From Fictibacillus marinisediminis (lineage in GTDB: Bacteria; Bacillota; Bacilli; Bacillales; Fictibacillaceae), in assembly GCF_023149135.1 (NCBI RefSeq), contig NZ_JAIWJX010000002.1:2542001-2606000 (forward strand): 64,000 nt of DNA, written 5' to 3'. This document shows positions 45,970 to 55,314 of this stretch, piece by piece (position 1 is the stretch's first letter; each line of letters starts with the position of its first letter). The translations under genes were made by a program, and so were the position numbers. Below the pieces are notes generated by a model that saw nothing but the letters and a program-made list of their open reading frames with translations, had not been told where the DNA came from and ran no database searches.

Positions 45970-46387
45970 CCTGATTTTTTTGCTGTATCTCTTTTAATGC
46001 TTCAACTCTCTGCGGATCTTCTTCAAAATATTGCAGAAGATCCCCGATCCTGTCGATAGCATTCCAGCTTAAATGATGCTCGATTCCTTCTACGTCGTCA
46101 AAGATTTTTTCCTGGTCAACACCGATAACTTTTAAAAAGCCTTCCAGTAATTCATGCCGGTAAACGAGGCGTTTGCCTAGTTTTTTTCCGTTTGGCGTTA
46201 ATACGAATCCGCGATACTTTTCATAGACGAGGTACTTTCCTTTATCCAGCTTTTGTATCATTTTTGTAACTGAGGAGGGATGTACTTCCAGACTTTCAGC
46301 AAGATCAGAAACCCTGGCATATCCTTTTTCTTCAATTAACGCATAGATTCGTTCAATATAATCTTCCATGCTGGGTGTTGGGGGCAT
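45959..46387 (-). CDS. mntR: Manganese transport regulator MntR
   Basis: A 142-residue DtxR-family repressor. The N-terminal winged helix ('[49 protein letters not shown]') is followed by the dimerisation and Mn-binding region '[45 protein letters not shown]'. The metal ligands D8, E11, H77, E99, E102 and H103 are in the expected segments. It represses Mn uptake genes when Mn is sufficient. GGAGGG precedes the ATG. No Mn transporter is next to it. Confidence 0.95.
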   Translation of the reverse strand: MPPTPSMEDYIERIYALIEEKGYARVSDLAESLEVHPSSVTKMIQKLDKGKYLVYEKYRGFVLTPNGKKLGKRLVYRHELLEGFLKVIGVDQEKIFDDVEGIEHHLSWNAIDRIGDLLQYFEEDPQRVEALKEIQQKNQEQS

Positions 46388-46449
46388 GCTGTTCCCTCCG
46401 ATTCATTCTTTCTCTGCTCTGTCTAAAATTTTACTATACAAAAGAAAGG

Positions 46450-46569
46450 GTGACAAGGCAGTTTGATTTTATAAGTAACAGAGTGCACTCTGTGCTTTGC
46501 GCTTTCGTGATGATTTTACTGCTTTCGGGCGGCAGTGGGATTTTGCCTTTCCAGTACTTCCGTCCGTAA
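46450..46569 (+). CDS. Possible 39-residue membrane peptide, unrecognised
   Basis: A short frame starting at GTG 46450: basic start, one hydrophobic helix ('SVLCAFVMILLLSGGSGILPF') and a short polar end. It is divergent from mntR and ends exactly where a strong terminator begins, which suggests a real transcription unit. Against it, the purine-rich AAAGAAAGG touches the start codon with no spacing, and I know no family for it. A longer frame into mntR exists but is unlikely. Confidence 0.35.
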   Translation: MTRQFDFISNRVHSVLCAFVMILLLSGGSGILPFQYFRP

Positions 46570-46606
46570 AAAAAGAGGCCGACCCGCAGGTCATGCCTCT
46601 TTTATA
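46569..46606. terminator. Bidirectional terminator downstream of nrdJ
   Basis: AAAGAGGC-loop-GCCTCTTT with internal GACC/GGTC pairing and A/T runs on both sides. It ends nrdJ (minus) and the small + strand frame. Confidence 0.8.
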
Positions 46607-46618
46607 AAAGAACTGTGC

Positions 46619-49177
46619 TTACAATCCACATTTTAGCTGAGTGTTGCAGTTCGTGCACGTGTTGCAGCCGCCGATTTCTTTTACTTTTCCTTTGCGGCAG
46701 ACCGGGCATGTGTTGCCAACCTCGTTTCCGACTGTTACGTCTGTTGAGCGAAGATCGGTAATCGTATCCACAAGTACTACTTTACTTTTTTCTTCTTCCC
46801 CAAGGTTCATTTCTGTTTGTTCAAAAGACTCCTCAGCTTTCAGCGTTAAGACCTGGGCATCACGGCTTCCGTCCACATACACGGTCCCGCCTTTTGCTCC
46901 GCCTTTGTATAAACGCTCATATACTTTTTTCACCTGATCGACAGAATAGCCCTTCGGCGCGTTCACCGTTTTACTGATGGAGCTGTCTACCCAGTTTTGG
47001 ATCACACATTGCGTATCCGCATGCGCTTCAGGAGACAATTCCATAGCTGAAACAAAGAATTCAGGCAGGTTGTTTTCGTCCGCTTCCGGATTCCGATCCA
47101 AATATTCTTTGACGATATCAGCTTTCACTTCAATAAATTTACCCAGTCTTCCGCTTCTGAAGTACGAGAAGGAGAAGTAAGGTTCAAGCCCTGTAGAGAC
47201 TCCAACCATGGTCCCGGTGCTTCCCGTAGGAGCCACAGTTAATAAATGAGAGTTTCTGATCCCATATTTCAAGATGCCTTGATGGATATCTTCCGGCAGT
47301 TTTTTCATATAGCCGGTTTTAATAAAGTTCTCACGAAGCTGTTTCGTTTCTGCTTCTGTCTTGCCAACCAGGAACGGGAAGCTTCCTTTTTCTTTGGCAA
47401 GCTCGATGGATGTACGGTATGCGGTAGTAGCGATGGTTTCAAAGATTTTATCCACCATCTCGTTTCCTTCTTCTGAACCGTACATTGTTTCGCAATAGAT
47501 GAGAAGATCATGAAGACCCATGACACCAAGGCCGACACGGCGCTCACCGAGTGCTTGGATGCGGTTTGGTTCAAGGAAGTAAGGTGTCGCGTCAATTACA
47601 TTGTCTTGCATTCTAACGCCAACTTCTACTGTGCGCTCCAATTTCTCAAAATCTATCGTTTTGTTCTCTTTGTCTGCCATGGTGCCAAGGTTAACAGCAG
47701 CAAGGTTGCAGACAGAATATGGTGCAAGAGGCTGTTCTCCACATGGATTTGTCGCTACAACCTTCTGCCCATAGGCAACAGCATTGGTCATGTCGTTAGC
47801 ATTATCGATGAAGAAGATCCCTGGTTCAGCTGAGTAGGTTGCACAAATGTTAATGAGGTTCCAAAGCTCTCTTGCTTTGATCCTTTTATAAACTCGGATG
47901 CTGTAGCCCTTTTCTTCCCAGACTCTTACATCACCAGCTTCATGCCATTCTTCGTTGTAAGCTCTCATTTCTTCCGGTGTGTAATTTTCAACGTTCGGGA
48001 AGCGAAGAGCGTACTCTTCATCATTTTCTACAGCTTCCATAAATTCTTTCGTGATCGTTACTGAGATATTCGCCCCTGTCAGGAATTCGGAATTGTGAAC
48101 ACTGTATGTTCCCCCATCACGCAGCATACGCTCTGCCTCACGGTGAACATCTGCATCAAATCCGCCTGTTCCCGGAATCTCTTTGTAACGTAGAATTCCT
48201 TCATACATCGCTTTTTCCGTCGGTGTCAGCGGAGTAAATTTAAGCTTGTCCTGAGCGACCTGCTTAATCTTTTCATCCTCTGTGTTTTCGATCAGGTAAC
48301 GAAGGATTCTTGGGTTTTGCATTTTTGAAATAATAAAATCGATAATGTCAGGGTGCCAATCCGCAAGCATGATCATCTGAGCGCCGCGGCGACTCCCACC
48401 CTGCTCAACCAGATGGGTAAGCTTCGCAATATCATCCAGCCAGGATACCGATCCGGATGATTTTCCGTTTACTCCGCGCGCCAGAGCGTTTCTCGGCCTT
48501 AAGGTCGAACCGTTTGTTCCTACCCCTCCGCCGCGGCTCATGATCTCCATTACTTGTTTACGATGATCTGAGATTCCTTCTCTTGAATCCTTCACGTACG
48601 GCATTACGTAGCAGTTGAAATACGTAACGTCTGTTTCTGCACCGGCACCATATAGAACACGTCCTGCCGGAATAAAGTTCATCTCGGAAAGTTCTTTGTA
48701 AAACTTCTCGAAAGATTCCTGACGTTTTTCTTCAGTGGTTTCCACACTTGCAAGCCCTGTCGCATTTCTCTTTGCGATCTGCTCATAAAACACTTCAAGC
48801 GGCTTGTCCATCACGTCCAAAGAACGGTTGATGATTCCTGATTCCGCTTCCTCCGGCTTATCAAGGGCAGACTTGAACTCATCTTCTACCCTGACACGTG
48901 CGGTTTTCGTTTCCCAATCGATACTGACGATATATCCAAGACCTCTCGCAGGGAATTTCGGGTCTTCTTTGACCGTTAATACAACGAAATCTCCTTCCTT
49001 TAATGTTTTCCTCTCTGTATCTTTAAAACTGTACCTGTCCAGCATTACGAGACGGGAAACACCTTTATGCGCTGTTTTCATGTCATCTGTTACGGGGTGT
49101 ACTTGGGGAAATTGTTCAATATCCTTATTCAGCATTTCAATGTTAATTCCTGAAGGGTCATGTACCGCTACTCCCAT
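46619..49177 (-). CDS. nrdJ: Adenosylcobalamin-dependent (class II) ribonucleotide reductase
   Basis: An 852-residue oxygen-independent reductase that makes deoxyribonucleotides using a B12 radical. The ten-stranded barrel carries the active-site cysteines in 'TYFNCYVMPY' and 'NPCGEQPLAPYSVCNLAAVNLG' (C...N...E pattern). 'ILRYKEIPGTGGFDADVHREAERMLRDGGTYSVHN' and 'APTGSTGTMVGVSTGLEPYFSFSY' are conserved in the long Bacillus-type enzymes. A C-terminal zinc ribbon ('CPVCRKGKVKEIGGCNTCTNCNTQLKCGL') carries the redox-shuttle cysteines. The start is the second of two ATGs (49177), six bases after AAGGAGG. It stands alone. With methylmalonyl-CoA mutase this makes two AdoCbl enzymes in the window. 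Confidence 0.94.
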   Translation of the reverse strand: MGVAVHDPSGINIEMLNKDIEQFPQVHPVTDDMKTAHKGVSRLVMLDRYSFKDTERKTLKEGDFVVLTVKEDPKFPARGLGYIVSIDWETKTARVRVEDEFKSALDKPEEAESGIINRSLDVMDKPLEVFYEQIAKRNATGLASVETTEEKRQESFEKFYKELSEMNFIPAGRVLYGAGAETDVTYFNCYVMPYVKDSREGISDHRKQVMEIMSRGGGVGTNGSTLRPRNALARGVNGKSSGSVSWLDDIAKLTHLVEQGGSRRGAQMIMLADWHPDIIDFIISKMQNPRILRYLIENTEDEKIKQVAQDKLKFTPLTPTEKAMYEGILRYKEIPGTGGFDADVHREAERMLRDGGTYSVHNSEFLTGANISVTITKEFMEAVENDEEYALRFPNVENYTPEEMRAYNEEWHEAGDVRVWEEKGYSIRVYKRIKARELWNLINICATYSAEPGIFFIDNANDMTNAVAYGQKVVATNPCGEQPLAPYSVCNLAAVNLGTMADKENKTIDFEKLERTVEVGVRMQDNVIDATPYFLEPNRIQALGERRVGLGVMGLHDLLIYCETMYGSEEGNEMVDKIFETIATTAYRTSIELAKEKGSFPFLVGKTEAETKQLRENFIKTGYMKKLPEDIHQGILKYGIRNSHLLTVAPTGSTGTMVGVSTGLEPYFSFSYFRSGRLGKFIEVKADIVKEYLDRNPEADENNLPEFFVSAMELSPEAHADTQCVIQNWVDSSISKTVNAPKGYSVDQVKKVYERLYKGGAKGGTVYVDGSRDAQVLTLKAEESFEQTEMNLGEEEKSKVVLVDTITDLRSTDVTVGNEVGNTCPVCRKGKVKEIGGCNTCTNCNTQLKCGL

Positions 49178-49242
49178 CATTCTCCTCCTTATGAAAAAAT
49201 CCAATCTTTTTTCTATATGTTGTATGTAGTTAAGTTACCACT

Positions 49243-49271
49243 ATACTATATATAGGTAAACCTGTTGTCAA
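49243..49271 (-). promoter_or_regulatory. nrdJ promoter with embedded NrdR-like box
   Basis: On the minus strand TTGACA (49266-49271), exactly 17 bases, TAGTAT (49243-49248). Within the spacer and overlapping the -10, the + strand reads ACTATATATAGGT (49245-49257), near the NrdR consensus ACACWATATMTWGT. A second box could not be found at the usual spacing. The AT-rich 49290-49470 interval upstream shows no gene; no B12 riboswitch is visible. Confidence 0.6.
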
Positions 49272-49470
49272 AATATTTATCTTGTCAAACTAGAAAAACC
49301 AAGCTTTATTAAGAAAAACATAGAATTTGATGTTTTTTCCGCTTCAAATCCCCTCAATTCTACACATTTAAAGATTGAAAAAAATACCAACGAAAGGAAC
49401 CTTGTAACATCGGGCTTTATTGAACATCCTTGTGGACGGTCCAAAAATTTTTTCTGGCTTGACAAGTGCA

Positions 49471-49505
49471 AAAAATAAAAACCGAGACAGCCATCGTTGT
49501 CCCGA
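49471..49505 (-). terminator. Terminator of lipM
   Basis: TCGGGACA-loop-TGTCTCGG (one G-T pair) followed by TTTTTATTTTTT on the minus strand. Confidence 0.75.
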
Positions 49506-49513
49506 TTTCCACC

Positions 49514-50350
49514 TTATCTTCTAAACGTCCATTCTTTGCTTCTATATCTTGATTCAGCGATCTGTTCTACTTCTTTCTCCTGCTCTTCATTCAAAGTGTA
49601 CGGCTGCAGATCGAGCTGCAATCCTTCTTCAAACCCGGCATGGAAAGCTTTCTTCGCTTCTTCTTGTGTGACCGGTGTTTCCCTGAGCTGGTTCATGGCT
49701 ACCGCCTTATTCTTAAAAGCCTTCTGCATCCGCTCACGGACACGTTCACTGGAGTACACAAAAAGATCAAACAGCTTGTCTTCATCCAGATCCAGGAGGA
49801 TGGAACCATGCTGCAGAATAACCCCTTTTTGGCGGGTTTGAGCACTGCCGGCTACTTTTCTCCCCTCTACCACGAGTTCGTACCAGGAAGGAGCATCAAA
49901 ACAGACAGCCGAGCGAGGGTTTTTCAATCCCGCCTTCTCTTCCTCTGTACGCGGGATGGCAAAATAGGCGTCCAAACCAAGGTTGCGGAAACCTTGCAGA
50001 ATGCCCTCGGATATAACCCGGTAGGCTTCCGTCACTGTTTTTGGCATGTTAGGATGCTCTTCGGTAACAATCACACTATATGTAAGCTCCTGATCATGGA
50101 GAACTCCGCGGCCTCCCGTCGGACGGCGCACAAAGCCAAGGCCGTATTTTTCAACCGCCTCAAGGTTAATCTCCTTTTCGGCCTTCTGAAAGTAGCCGAT
50201 GGACAGCGTTGCTGGATTCCAGCCATAGAACCGTATGACCGGTGGAATTTTGCCTTCGCTGTGCCACGTCAGTAATGCTTCATCCAATGCCATGTTATAG
50301 GCAGGATCACAGTTTCCTGAATCAATGAATAACCACTTTTCTCTCTCCAT
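49514..50350 (-). CDS. lipM: Octanoyl-[GcvH]:protein / octanoyl-ACP N-octanoyltransferase LipM
   Basis: A 278-residue enzyme that moves octanoate from ACP to GcvH, the first step of lipoate assembly in Bacillus. The nucleophile is C150 ('[38 protein letters not shown]', with the conserved Lys in GRKVAGSAQ). '[20 protein letters not shown]' forms the substrate site. Residue 150 is the catalytic cysteine position known for LipM. It acts on GcvH (not encoded here) and indirectly serves BkdB. It lies near the gcv operon as yqhM does in B. subtilis. Confidence 0.94.
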   Translation of the reverse strand: MEREKWLFIDSGNCDPAYNMALDEALLTWHSEGKIPPVIRFYGWNPATLSIGYFQKAEKEINLEAVEKYGLGFVRRPTGGRGVLHDQELTYSVIVTEEHPNMPKTVTEAYRVISEGILQGFRNLGLDAYFAIPRTEEEKAGLKNPRSAVCFDAPSWYELVVEGRKVAGSAQTRQKGVILQHGSILLDLDEDKLFDLFVYSSERVRERMQKAFKNKAVAMNQLRETPVTQEEAKKAFHAGFEEGLQLDLQPYTLNEEQEKEVEQIAESRYRSKEWTFRR

Positions 50351-50378
50351 ATAACTATCTCCTTTTTAGTACCCTACT

Positions 50379-50406
50379 AGTTTATCAAAACTATGACTCC
50401 TGTCAA
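50379..50406 (-). promoter_or_regulatory. SigA promoter of lipM
   Basis: On the minus strand TTGACA (50401-50406), 16 bases, TAAACT (50379-50384), about 30 bases upstream of lipM. Confidence 0.6.
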
Positions 50407-50442
50407 AACATCAAGTACTGCCAATTTTTTTATATTATTCTT

Positions 50443-50471
50443 TTGATTCTGGCGGGCTGTGAAGATATAAT
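50443..50471 (+). promoter_or_regulatory. SigA promoter of yqhL
   Basis: TTGATT (50443-50448), 17 bases, TATAAT (50466-50471), 33 bases upstream of yqhL and divergent from the lipM promoter. Confidence 0.75.
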
Positions 50472-50503
50472 TGTAGGAGATAGAAAAAAGGAGTGCAAAT
50501 GAA

Positions 50504-50881
50504 ATGGAATGGATTATCGTTCTTGCTATTTTGGCAGCGGTTCTCGTCTACCTCGTAGTGACCGCGCTGTATCAAAAGAAATATTTAACAACGCTAAGCG
50601 AAGAGGAATTCAGAGCTGGATACCGTAAAGCACAGCTGATTGATGTCCGGGAACCGGAGGAATTTAAAAAAGGGCATATACTTGGTGCGAGGAACATTCC
50701 TCTGACACAAATGAAACAGCGTAAAATTGAAATTCGCCAGGACAAGCCGGTCTATCTATACTGCGAGAGCGGTATGCGCAGTGCCAGAGCCGCACAATTC
50801 CTGCGTAAAAATAAATATACTGACCTTTCTCATTTGAGAGGCGGATTTAAAAAATGGACTGGCAAAGTTAAATCATCATGA
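50504..50881 (+). CDS. yqhL: Membrane-anchored rhodanese-like protein (YqhL)
   Basis: A 125-residue protein with an N-terminal membrane helix ('MEWIIVLAILAAVLVYLVVTALYQ') and a single rhodanese domain ('AQLIDVREPEEFKKGHILGARNIPLTQMKQ'). The active-site Cys is in 'VYLYCESGMRSARAAQFL'. It may handle sulfane sulfur at the membrane; the real acceptor is unknown. AAGGAG is ten bases before the ATG; an out-of-frame ATG lies between. Confidence 0.88.
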   Translation: MEWIIVLAILAAVLVYLVVTALYQKKYLTTLSEEEFRAGYRKAQLIDVREPEEFKKGHILGARNIPLTQMKQRKIEIRQDKPVYLYCESGMRSARAAQFLRKNKYTDLSHLRGGFKKWTGKVKSS

Positions 50882-50916
50882 AAAAAGGTTCGGGAGTAAT
50901 CTCCCGAACCTTTTTT
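50881..50916. terminator. Terminator between yqhL and gcvPB
   Basis: A perfect 16-base stem AAAAAAGGTTCGGGAG / CTCCCGAACCTTTTTT with loop TAAT, usable by both convergent transcripts. Confidence 0.9.
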
Positions 50917-50925
50917 ATTAGTATT

Positions 50926-52383
50926 CTACTTTACATAACGTAACACTGGTTTACGGGCAGCCATCGCCTCATCCAGTCTTTTGACAACTGTTGAGTGCGG
51001 CGCCTCCTGAACGACTTCTGGAGACTTTTCGGCTTCCTGAGCAATTTGGATCATCGCATCGATGAATTCATCCAGCGTCTCTTTTGACTCGGTTTCTGTC
51101 GGTTCGATCATAATCGCCTCTTCTACGCTAAGAGGGAAATAGATGGTCGGCGGATGATAACCGAAATCAAGCAGGCGCTTTGCCATGTCCAGTGTACGTA
51201 CTCCGAGCTTCTTCTGTCTTCTGCCGGACAGTACAAACTCGTGTTTGCAATGCTGTGTGAACGGAAGATCAAAATGCGGCTCAAGCCTTCTCATCAAATA
51301 GTTGGCGTTTAGCACCGCATACTCTGATACATTCTTAAGTCCCTTTGGGCCCATCGTACGGATATAGGTGTAGGCGCGGACATTTATGCCGAAGTTTCCG
51401 TAGTATGGTTTTACTCGGCCGATGGATTGTGGACGATCGTATTCAAACGTGAATCCTTCTTCTTTTTTCACTAGAACAGGTTTTGGCAGGAACGGGATCA
51501 AGTCTTTCTTCACTCCAACCGGACCTGATCCAGGTCCACCGCCGCCGTGAGGGCCTGTGAACGTTTTATGAAGGTTTAAATGCACGACATCAAAACCCAT
51601 GTCTCCCGGGCGTGTGTAGCCCATGATGGCATTCATATTGGCACCATCGTAGTAAAGTTTTCCTCCGGCTTCATGGACGATAGCCGCCATTTCAAGGATG
51701 TGCTCCTCAAAAAGACCGAGTGTATTCGGATTCGTCAGCATAAGAGCGGCTGTATCTTCCCCTACAACACGGCGAAGGTCGTCAAGGTCAACAAGTCCGC
51801 GCTCATCGGATTTAACGGTAATAGAATCAAAGCCCGCAACGGTTGCTGATGCAGGATTCGTTCCGTGAGCCGAGTCAGGAACGATGACTTTTGTACGGTG
51901 GCTGTCTCCATTTGCTTCATGGTAGGCACGGATCATCATTAATCCTGTCCACTCTCCATGGGCTCCGGCTGCCGGCTGAAGGGTTACTTCGTCCATCCCC
52001 GTAATTTCAGCAAGAGAGGTCTGAAGGTTATAAAGCATCTCCATCGCACCCTGTACAGTTTCTTCGTCCTGAAGAGGGTGGATCTGTGCAAAACCAGGGT
52101 ATCGCGCCACATCTTCATTAATTTTTGGATTATACTTCATCGTGCAGGAACCAAGCGGATAGAATCCGGAGTCTACACCGTGGTTTCGTTTAGAAAGAGC
52201 CGTATAATGGCGAATAATCTGAAGCTCGGAAACTTCAGGAAGCTCAGCTGGCTCTTCACGGACATAATCAGAAGGAATAAGACTATCCAGGCTTACTTCC
52301 GGAACATCAAGATCGGGAAGACTGTAACCGACTCTGCCCTCTTTGGACAATTCAAAAATAAGTGCTGTATCATGATTGTTCAT
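50926..52383 (-). CDS. gcvPB: Glycine dehydrogenase (decarboxylating) subunit 2
   Basis: A 485-residue subunit of the P-protein that decarboxylates glycine with PLP and passes the aminomethyl group to lipoylated GcvH. The PLP lysine is in '[26 protein letters not shown]'. '[22 protein letters not shown]' and '[22 protein letters not shown]' are also diagnostic. Its ATG overlaps the gcvPA stop codon (TAATG), so the two subunits are translated together. Confidence 0.96.
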   Translation of the reverse strand: MNNHDTALIFELSKEGRVGYSLPDLDVPEVSLDSLIPSDYVREEPAELPEVSELQIIRHYTALSKRNHGVDSGFYPLGSCTMKYNPKINEDVARYPGFAQIHPLQDEETVQGAMEMLYNLQTSLAEITGMDEVTLQPAAGAHGEWTGLMMIRAYHEANGDSHRTKVIVPDSAHGTNPASATVAGFDSITVKSDERGLVDLDDLRRVVGEDTAALMLTNPNTLGLFEEHILEMAAIVHEAGGKLYYDGANMNAIMGYTRPGDMGFDVVHLNLHKTFTGPHGGGGPGSGPVGVKKDLIPFLPKPVLVKKEEGFTFEYDRPQSIGRVKPYYGNFGINVRAYTYIRTMGPKGLKNVSEYAVLNANYLMRRLEPHFDLPFTQHCKHEFVLSGRRQKKLGVRTLDMAKRLLDFGYHPPTIYFPLSVEEAIMIEPTETESKETLDEFIDAMIQIAQEAEKSPEVVQEAPHSTVVKRLDEAMAARKPVLRYVK

Positions 52384-53723
52384 TATAGCCCCTCCAATAC
52401 CGTTGCCAGTTTTTCAATCTCAAGCTTAGTGCGCAGTTCAGTGACTGCAATGAGCATGTGATTTTCAAGGTCAGGATAATCCCGGCCCAGATCATATCCG
52501 CCGATCATTCCGTTTTCGAGCAATTCTTTATTGATGTCTTTTACAGGTTTGTTCAGTTTTACGACAAATTCGTTAAAGAAAGGTGCATCAAATGGAACGG
52601 ACAGACCTTTTTCTTCAAGAACATTCTTTGCGTAATGCGCTTTCTGGATATTCTGTCCTGCAATATCTCTGATGCCCTGCTTTCCAAGAGCGGTCATGGC
52701 AACAGAAGCAGCCAGGGCATTCAAAGCCTGGTTCGAACAGATGTTAGAGGTCGCTTTGTCGCGGCGGATATGCTGCTCACGCGCCTGCAGCGTCAATACA
52801 AAACCTCTTTTGCCGTTTTCATCGACCGTCTGTCCGACGAGACGGCCCGGAACCTTTCTCATCAGCTTTTGTGTTACGGCAAAATAGCCGCAATGAGGTC
52901 CGCCAAATCCTTGAGGAATTCCGAAAACCTGTGCATCTCCCACGACAATATCTGCTCCAAACTTGCCAGGAGGAGTAAGTACTCCCAATGACAGCGGATT
53001 ACTCGAAACAACGAACATGGCTTTTTCGCTGTGAACAATTTCCTCAATCTCTTTCAATGATTCCACTTGGCCAAAGAAGTTAGGATATTGTACGAGTACA
53101 CAAGCGGTCTCTCCGTCCACCGCTTCTTTGAGCTGATCCAGATCCGTCAGTCCATCCTTTGTTCCCACCTCAACAACTTCGAGAAACTGTCCGTTGGCGT
53201 AGGTTTGAAGAACAGCACGGGATTCCGGGTGAACACTTTTGGATACGATAATCTTTTTGCGTTTCGTTTGTCCTGCAGATAACAATGCCGCTTCTGCAAG
53301 GGCTGTTCCCCCATCGTACATGGATGAATTCGCTACATCCATGCCTGTAAGCTCACAGATCATCGTCTGGAATTCGAAGATTGCCTGAAGTTCTCCCTGA
53401 GAGATTTCGGGCTGGTACGGTGTATACGCTGTATAGAATTCAGATCTGAGGGTTACATGGTTTACGATCGATGGTGTGTAATGGTCATAGACACCCGCAC
53501 CTAAAAAGCTTGCATAGTCCTTCGTATTTTTGTTTTTTTGCGCAAGTCCTGACATGTATTTTACAAGCTCTGGCTCAGGAAGGGCCTTTTCAATCTGAAG
53601 TTCTCCTTTAAAGCGGACCTTTTCTGGAATATCTTTGAACAATTCTTCTGTCGATGCTATACCGACAGCTTCCATCATTTCCTTTTTATCCTGCTCTGTC
53701 ATCGGCAAATAACGAAACGTCAT
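52383..53723 (-). CDS. gcvPA: Glycine dehydrogenase (decarboxylating) subunit 1
   Basis: A 446-residue subunit of the split P-protein. '[73 protein letters not shown]' is the family hallmark. It lacks the PLP lysine, which is in GcvPB. GGGAGG precedes the ATG. It lies 25 bases after gcvT under the same glycine riboswitch. Confidence 0.96.
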   Translation of the reverse strand: MTFRYLPMTEQDKKEMMEAVGIASTEELFKDIPEKVRFKGELQIEKALPEPELVKYMSGLAQKNKNTKDYASFLGAGVYDHYTPSIVNHVTLRSEFYTAYTPYQPEISQGELQAIFEFQTMICELTGMDVANSSMYDGGTALAEAALLSAGQTKRKKIIVSKSVHPESRAVLQTYANGQFLEVVEVGTKDGLTDLDQLKEAVDGETACVLVQYPNFFGQVESLKEIEEIVHSEKAMFVVSSNPLSLGVLTPPGKFGADIVVGDAQVFGIPQGFGGPHCGYFAVTQKLMRKVPGRLVGQTVDENGKRGFVLTLQAREQHIRRDKATSNICSNQALNALAASVAMTALGKQGIRDIAGQNIQKAHYAKNVLEEKGLSVPFDAPFFNEFVVKLNKPVKDINKELLENGMIGGYDLGRDYPDLENHMLIAVTELRTKLEIEKLATVLEGL

Positions 53724-53748
53724 GTGAATATCCTCCCCAGTGGCTAAT

Positions 53749-54846
53749 TTAGCTGCGTTTATAGAACGGCGACTTAACGATAACCGCCTTTAATCGTTTT
53801 TGTCTTACTTGTACTTCCACTTCTGTTCCTAATTCAGTAAACTCGCTTTTTATCAGAGCCAGACCCAGGTTCTTTTTCAGAGTCGGTGATTGAGTGCCTG
53901 TGGTGACTTCTCCGATGCGTTCTCCATCCTTGAAAACTTCATAATGAGACCGTGGAATACCCTTGTCGATCATCTCAATACCCACCAGTTTACGGGGTGC
54001 GCCTGCTTCTTTCTGCTGTTTGAGGACTTCCTTGCCGATAAAATCTGCTTCTTTATCCGTTTTTACTGCGAAACCGATTCCCGCTTCGATCGGAGTGATG
54101 TCCTTTGTCAGCTCCTGGCCGTAAAGCGCAAGTTTCGCTTCAAATCGCAGCGTATCCCTTGCACCTAAACCGCATGGAATAATTCCCTCTTCTGCACCTG
54201 CTTTGAGGATAAGATCCCAAAGCTTGACTGCAGCCTCAGGACGGCAGTAGATTTCAAATCCGTCTTCCCCTGTATAGCCCGTGCGTGATACAAGCGCTCT
54301 GTTGCCTTGCAGGTCTACATCATTTTTAAATTTAAAAAAGCCAATGGAGGGCAGCTCTGTATCAGTCAGCTTCTGAAGAATCTTCTCTGCAGCGGGCCCC
54401 TGCAAAGCGAGCTGAGCTGTAGAATCAGAGATATTGGCAAGCTCAACGCCTTCTGTTGCATGTGACTCAAGCCAGTTAAAATCCTTTTCGATGTTGGATG
54501 CATTCACAACGAGAAGATAATGCTGATCACTGTGCTTATAAACAAGCAGGTCGTCAACCGTGCCCCCGTTTTCATAGCACATTATGGTATATTGTGCGCC
54601 TCCGGTTTTTAGCTTTGAGATGTCGTTGGTGAGCATGTATTGCAGAAATTCACTTGCTCCTTCACCTTTCACTTCAAATTCACCCATGTGAGATACATCA
54701 AAGAGCCCGGCTTTTGTACGGACTGCCTCATGCTCTTCCCCTATACGGGAAAACTGGACAGGAAGCTCCCATCCGCCAAAGTCGATGACTTTGCCGCCAT
54801 GGCCCTTGTAAACTTCAAAAAGTGGTGTACGCTTTAAGTCCCCCAT
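53749..54846 (-). CDS. gcvT: Glycine cleavage system T protein (aminomethyltransferase)
   Basis: A 365-residue folate-dependent enzyme that takes the aminomethyl group from GcvH to make 5,10-methylene-THF and ammonia. '[14 protein letters not shown]' contains the catalytic Asp region. '[15 protein letters not shown]' and '[37 protein letters not shown]' are characteristic. The start is the ATG at 54846 after GGAGG; the longer frame runs into the riboswitch leader. It is the first gene of gcvT-gcvPA-gcvPB; gcvH is not in this window. Confidence 0.95.
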   Translation of the reverse strand: MGDLKRTPLFEVYKGHGGKVIDFGGWELPVQFSRIGEEHEAVRTKAGLFDVSHMGEFEVKGEGASEFLQYMLTNDISKLKTGGAQYTIMCYENGGTVDDLLVYKHSDQHYLLVVNASNIEKDFNWLESHATEGVELANISDSTAQLALQGPAAEKILQKLTDTELPSIGFFKFKNDVDLQGNRALVSRTGYTGEDGFEIYCRPEAAVKLWDLILKAGAEEGIIPCGLGARDTLRFEAKLALYGQELTKDITPIEAGIGFAVKTDKEADFIGKEVLKQQKEAGAPRKLVGIEMIDKGIPRSHYEVFKDGERIGEVTTGTQSPTLKKNLGLALIKSEFTELGTEVEVQVRQKRLKAVIVKSPFYKRS

Positions 54847-54940
54847 TACTCTTCCTCCTTTTAATCCATCATTGGTAATATTCAAAAAATTCCAAGTAAA
54901 AATCACACAAGTTGATCCGCTGAACAGGATATACACGAAA

Positions 54941-55155
54941 AAAGGACAGAGAAATACCTTTGCCAGGTATCCCTCTGTCCTTTAACCAGTAAGTTTCTCA
55001 GGGGCATACCCCTTCGTTTCTTCGTTGGTGGCCGCGTGACCGCGGACGCTCTCCAGAGACGCGTCAAACAAGAGTCTTTTTGCCTGAGAGTTTCGCTCCT
55101 GCTTGCTCCTTCGGCGCTACCGAAATAGTCTCTCCTCTTGCTTTCATTCGCAAGT
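54941..55155 (-). promoter_or_regulatory. Tandem glycine riboswitch with terminator, controlling gcvT-gcvPA-gcvPB
   Basis: On the minus strand the leader begins GCGAATGAAAGCAAGAGGAG. Aptamer 1 contains GCGCCGAAGGAGCAAGC and the ACTCTCAGGCAAAAAGACTC segment (about 55155-55070). A short linker leads to aptamer 2 from CTCTGGAGAG to GGACAGAG (about 55060-54975). An expression platform follows: a strong hairpin GGACAGAG...CTCTGTCC and TTTTTT at 54941-54983. This is the arrangement of the B. subtilis gcvT riboswitch, where glycine binding prevents termination and turns the operon on. Confidence 0.93.
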
Positions 55156-55160
55156 ATGTA

Positions 55161-55189
55161 ATTATATTCCATCGTCCATACTAAATATA
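55161..55189 (-). promoter_or_regulatory. Promoter of the gcv operon
   Basis: A perfect TATAAT on the minus strand (55161-55166) places the start near 55154, exactly at the first base of the riboswitch. The -35 region (55184-55189, TATATT) is weak. Confidence 0.55.
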
Positions 55190-55314
55190 TGTTTTTACCT
55201 TGGAAGCACATTATTATCCTATCATTATTTCAGTTTAAAAAGCAACGCCATTTTGGGAATCTGTATACCATTACCTATAGGTGCGCTATCCGTACAGAGA
55301 AAGGAAAGCTGTAG

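Noticed and set aside
49178..49513. Possible cobalamin riboswitch upstream of nrdJ
   Set aside because: No B12-box-like motif or aptamer-like pairing was visible; the interval is simple AT-rich sequence plus promoter and terminator.
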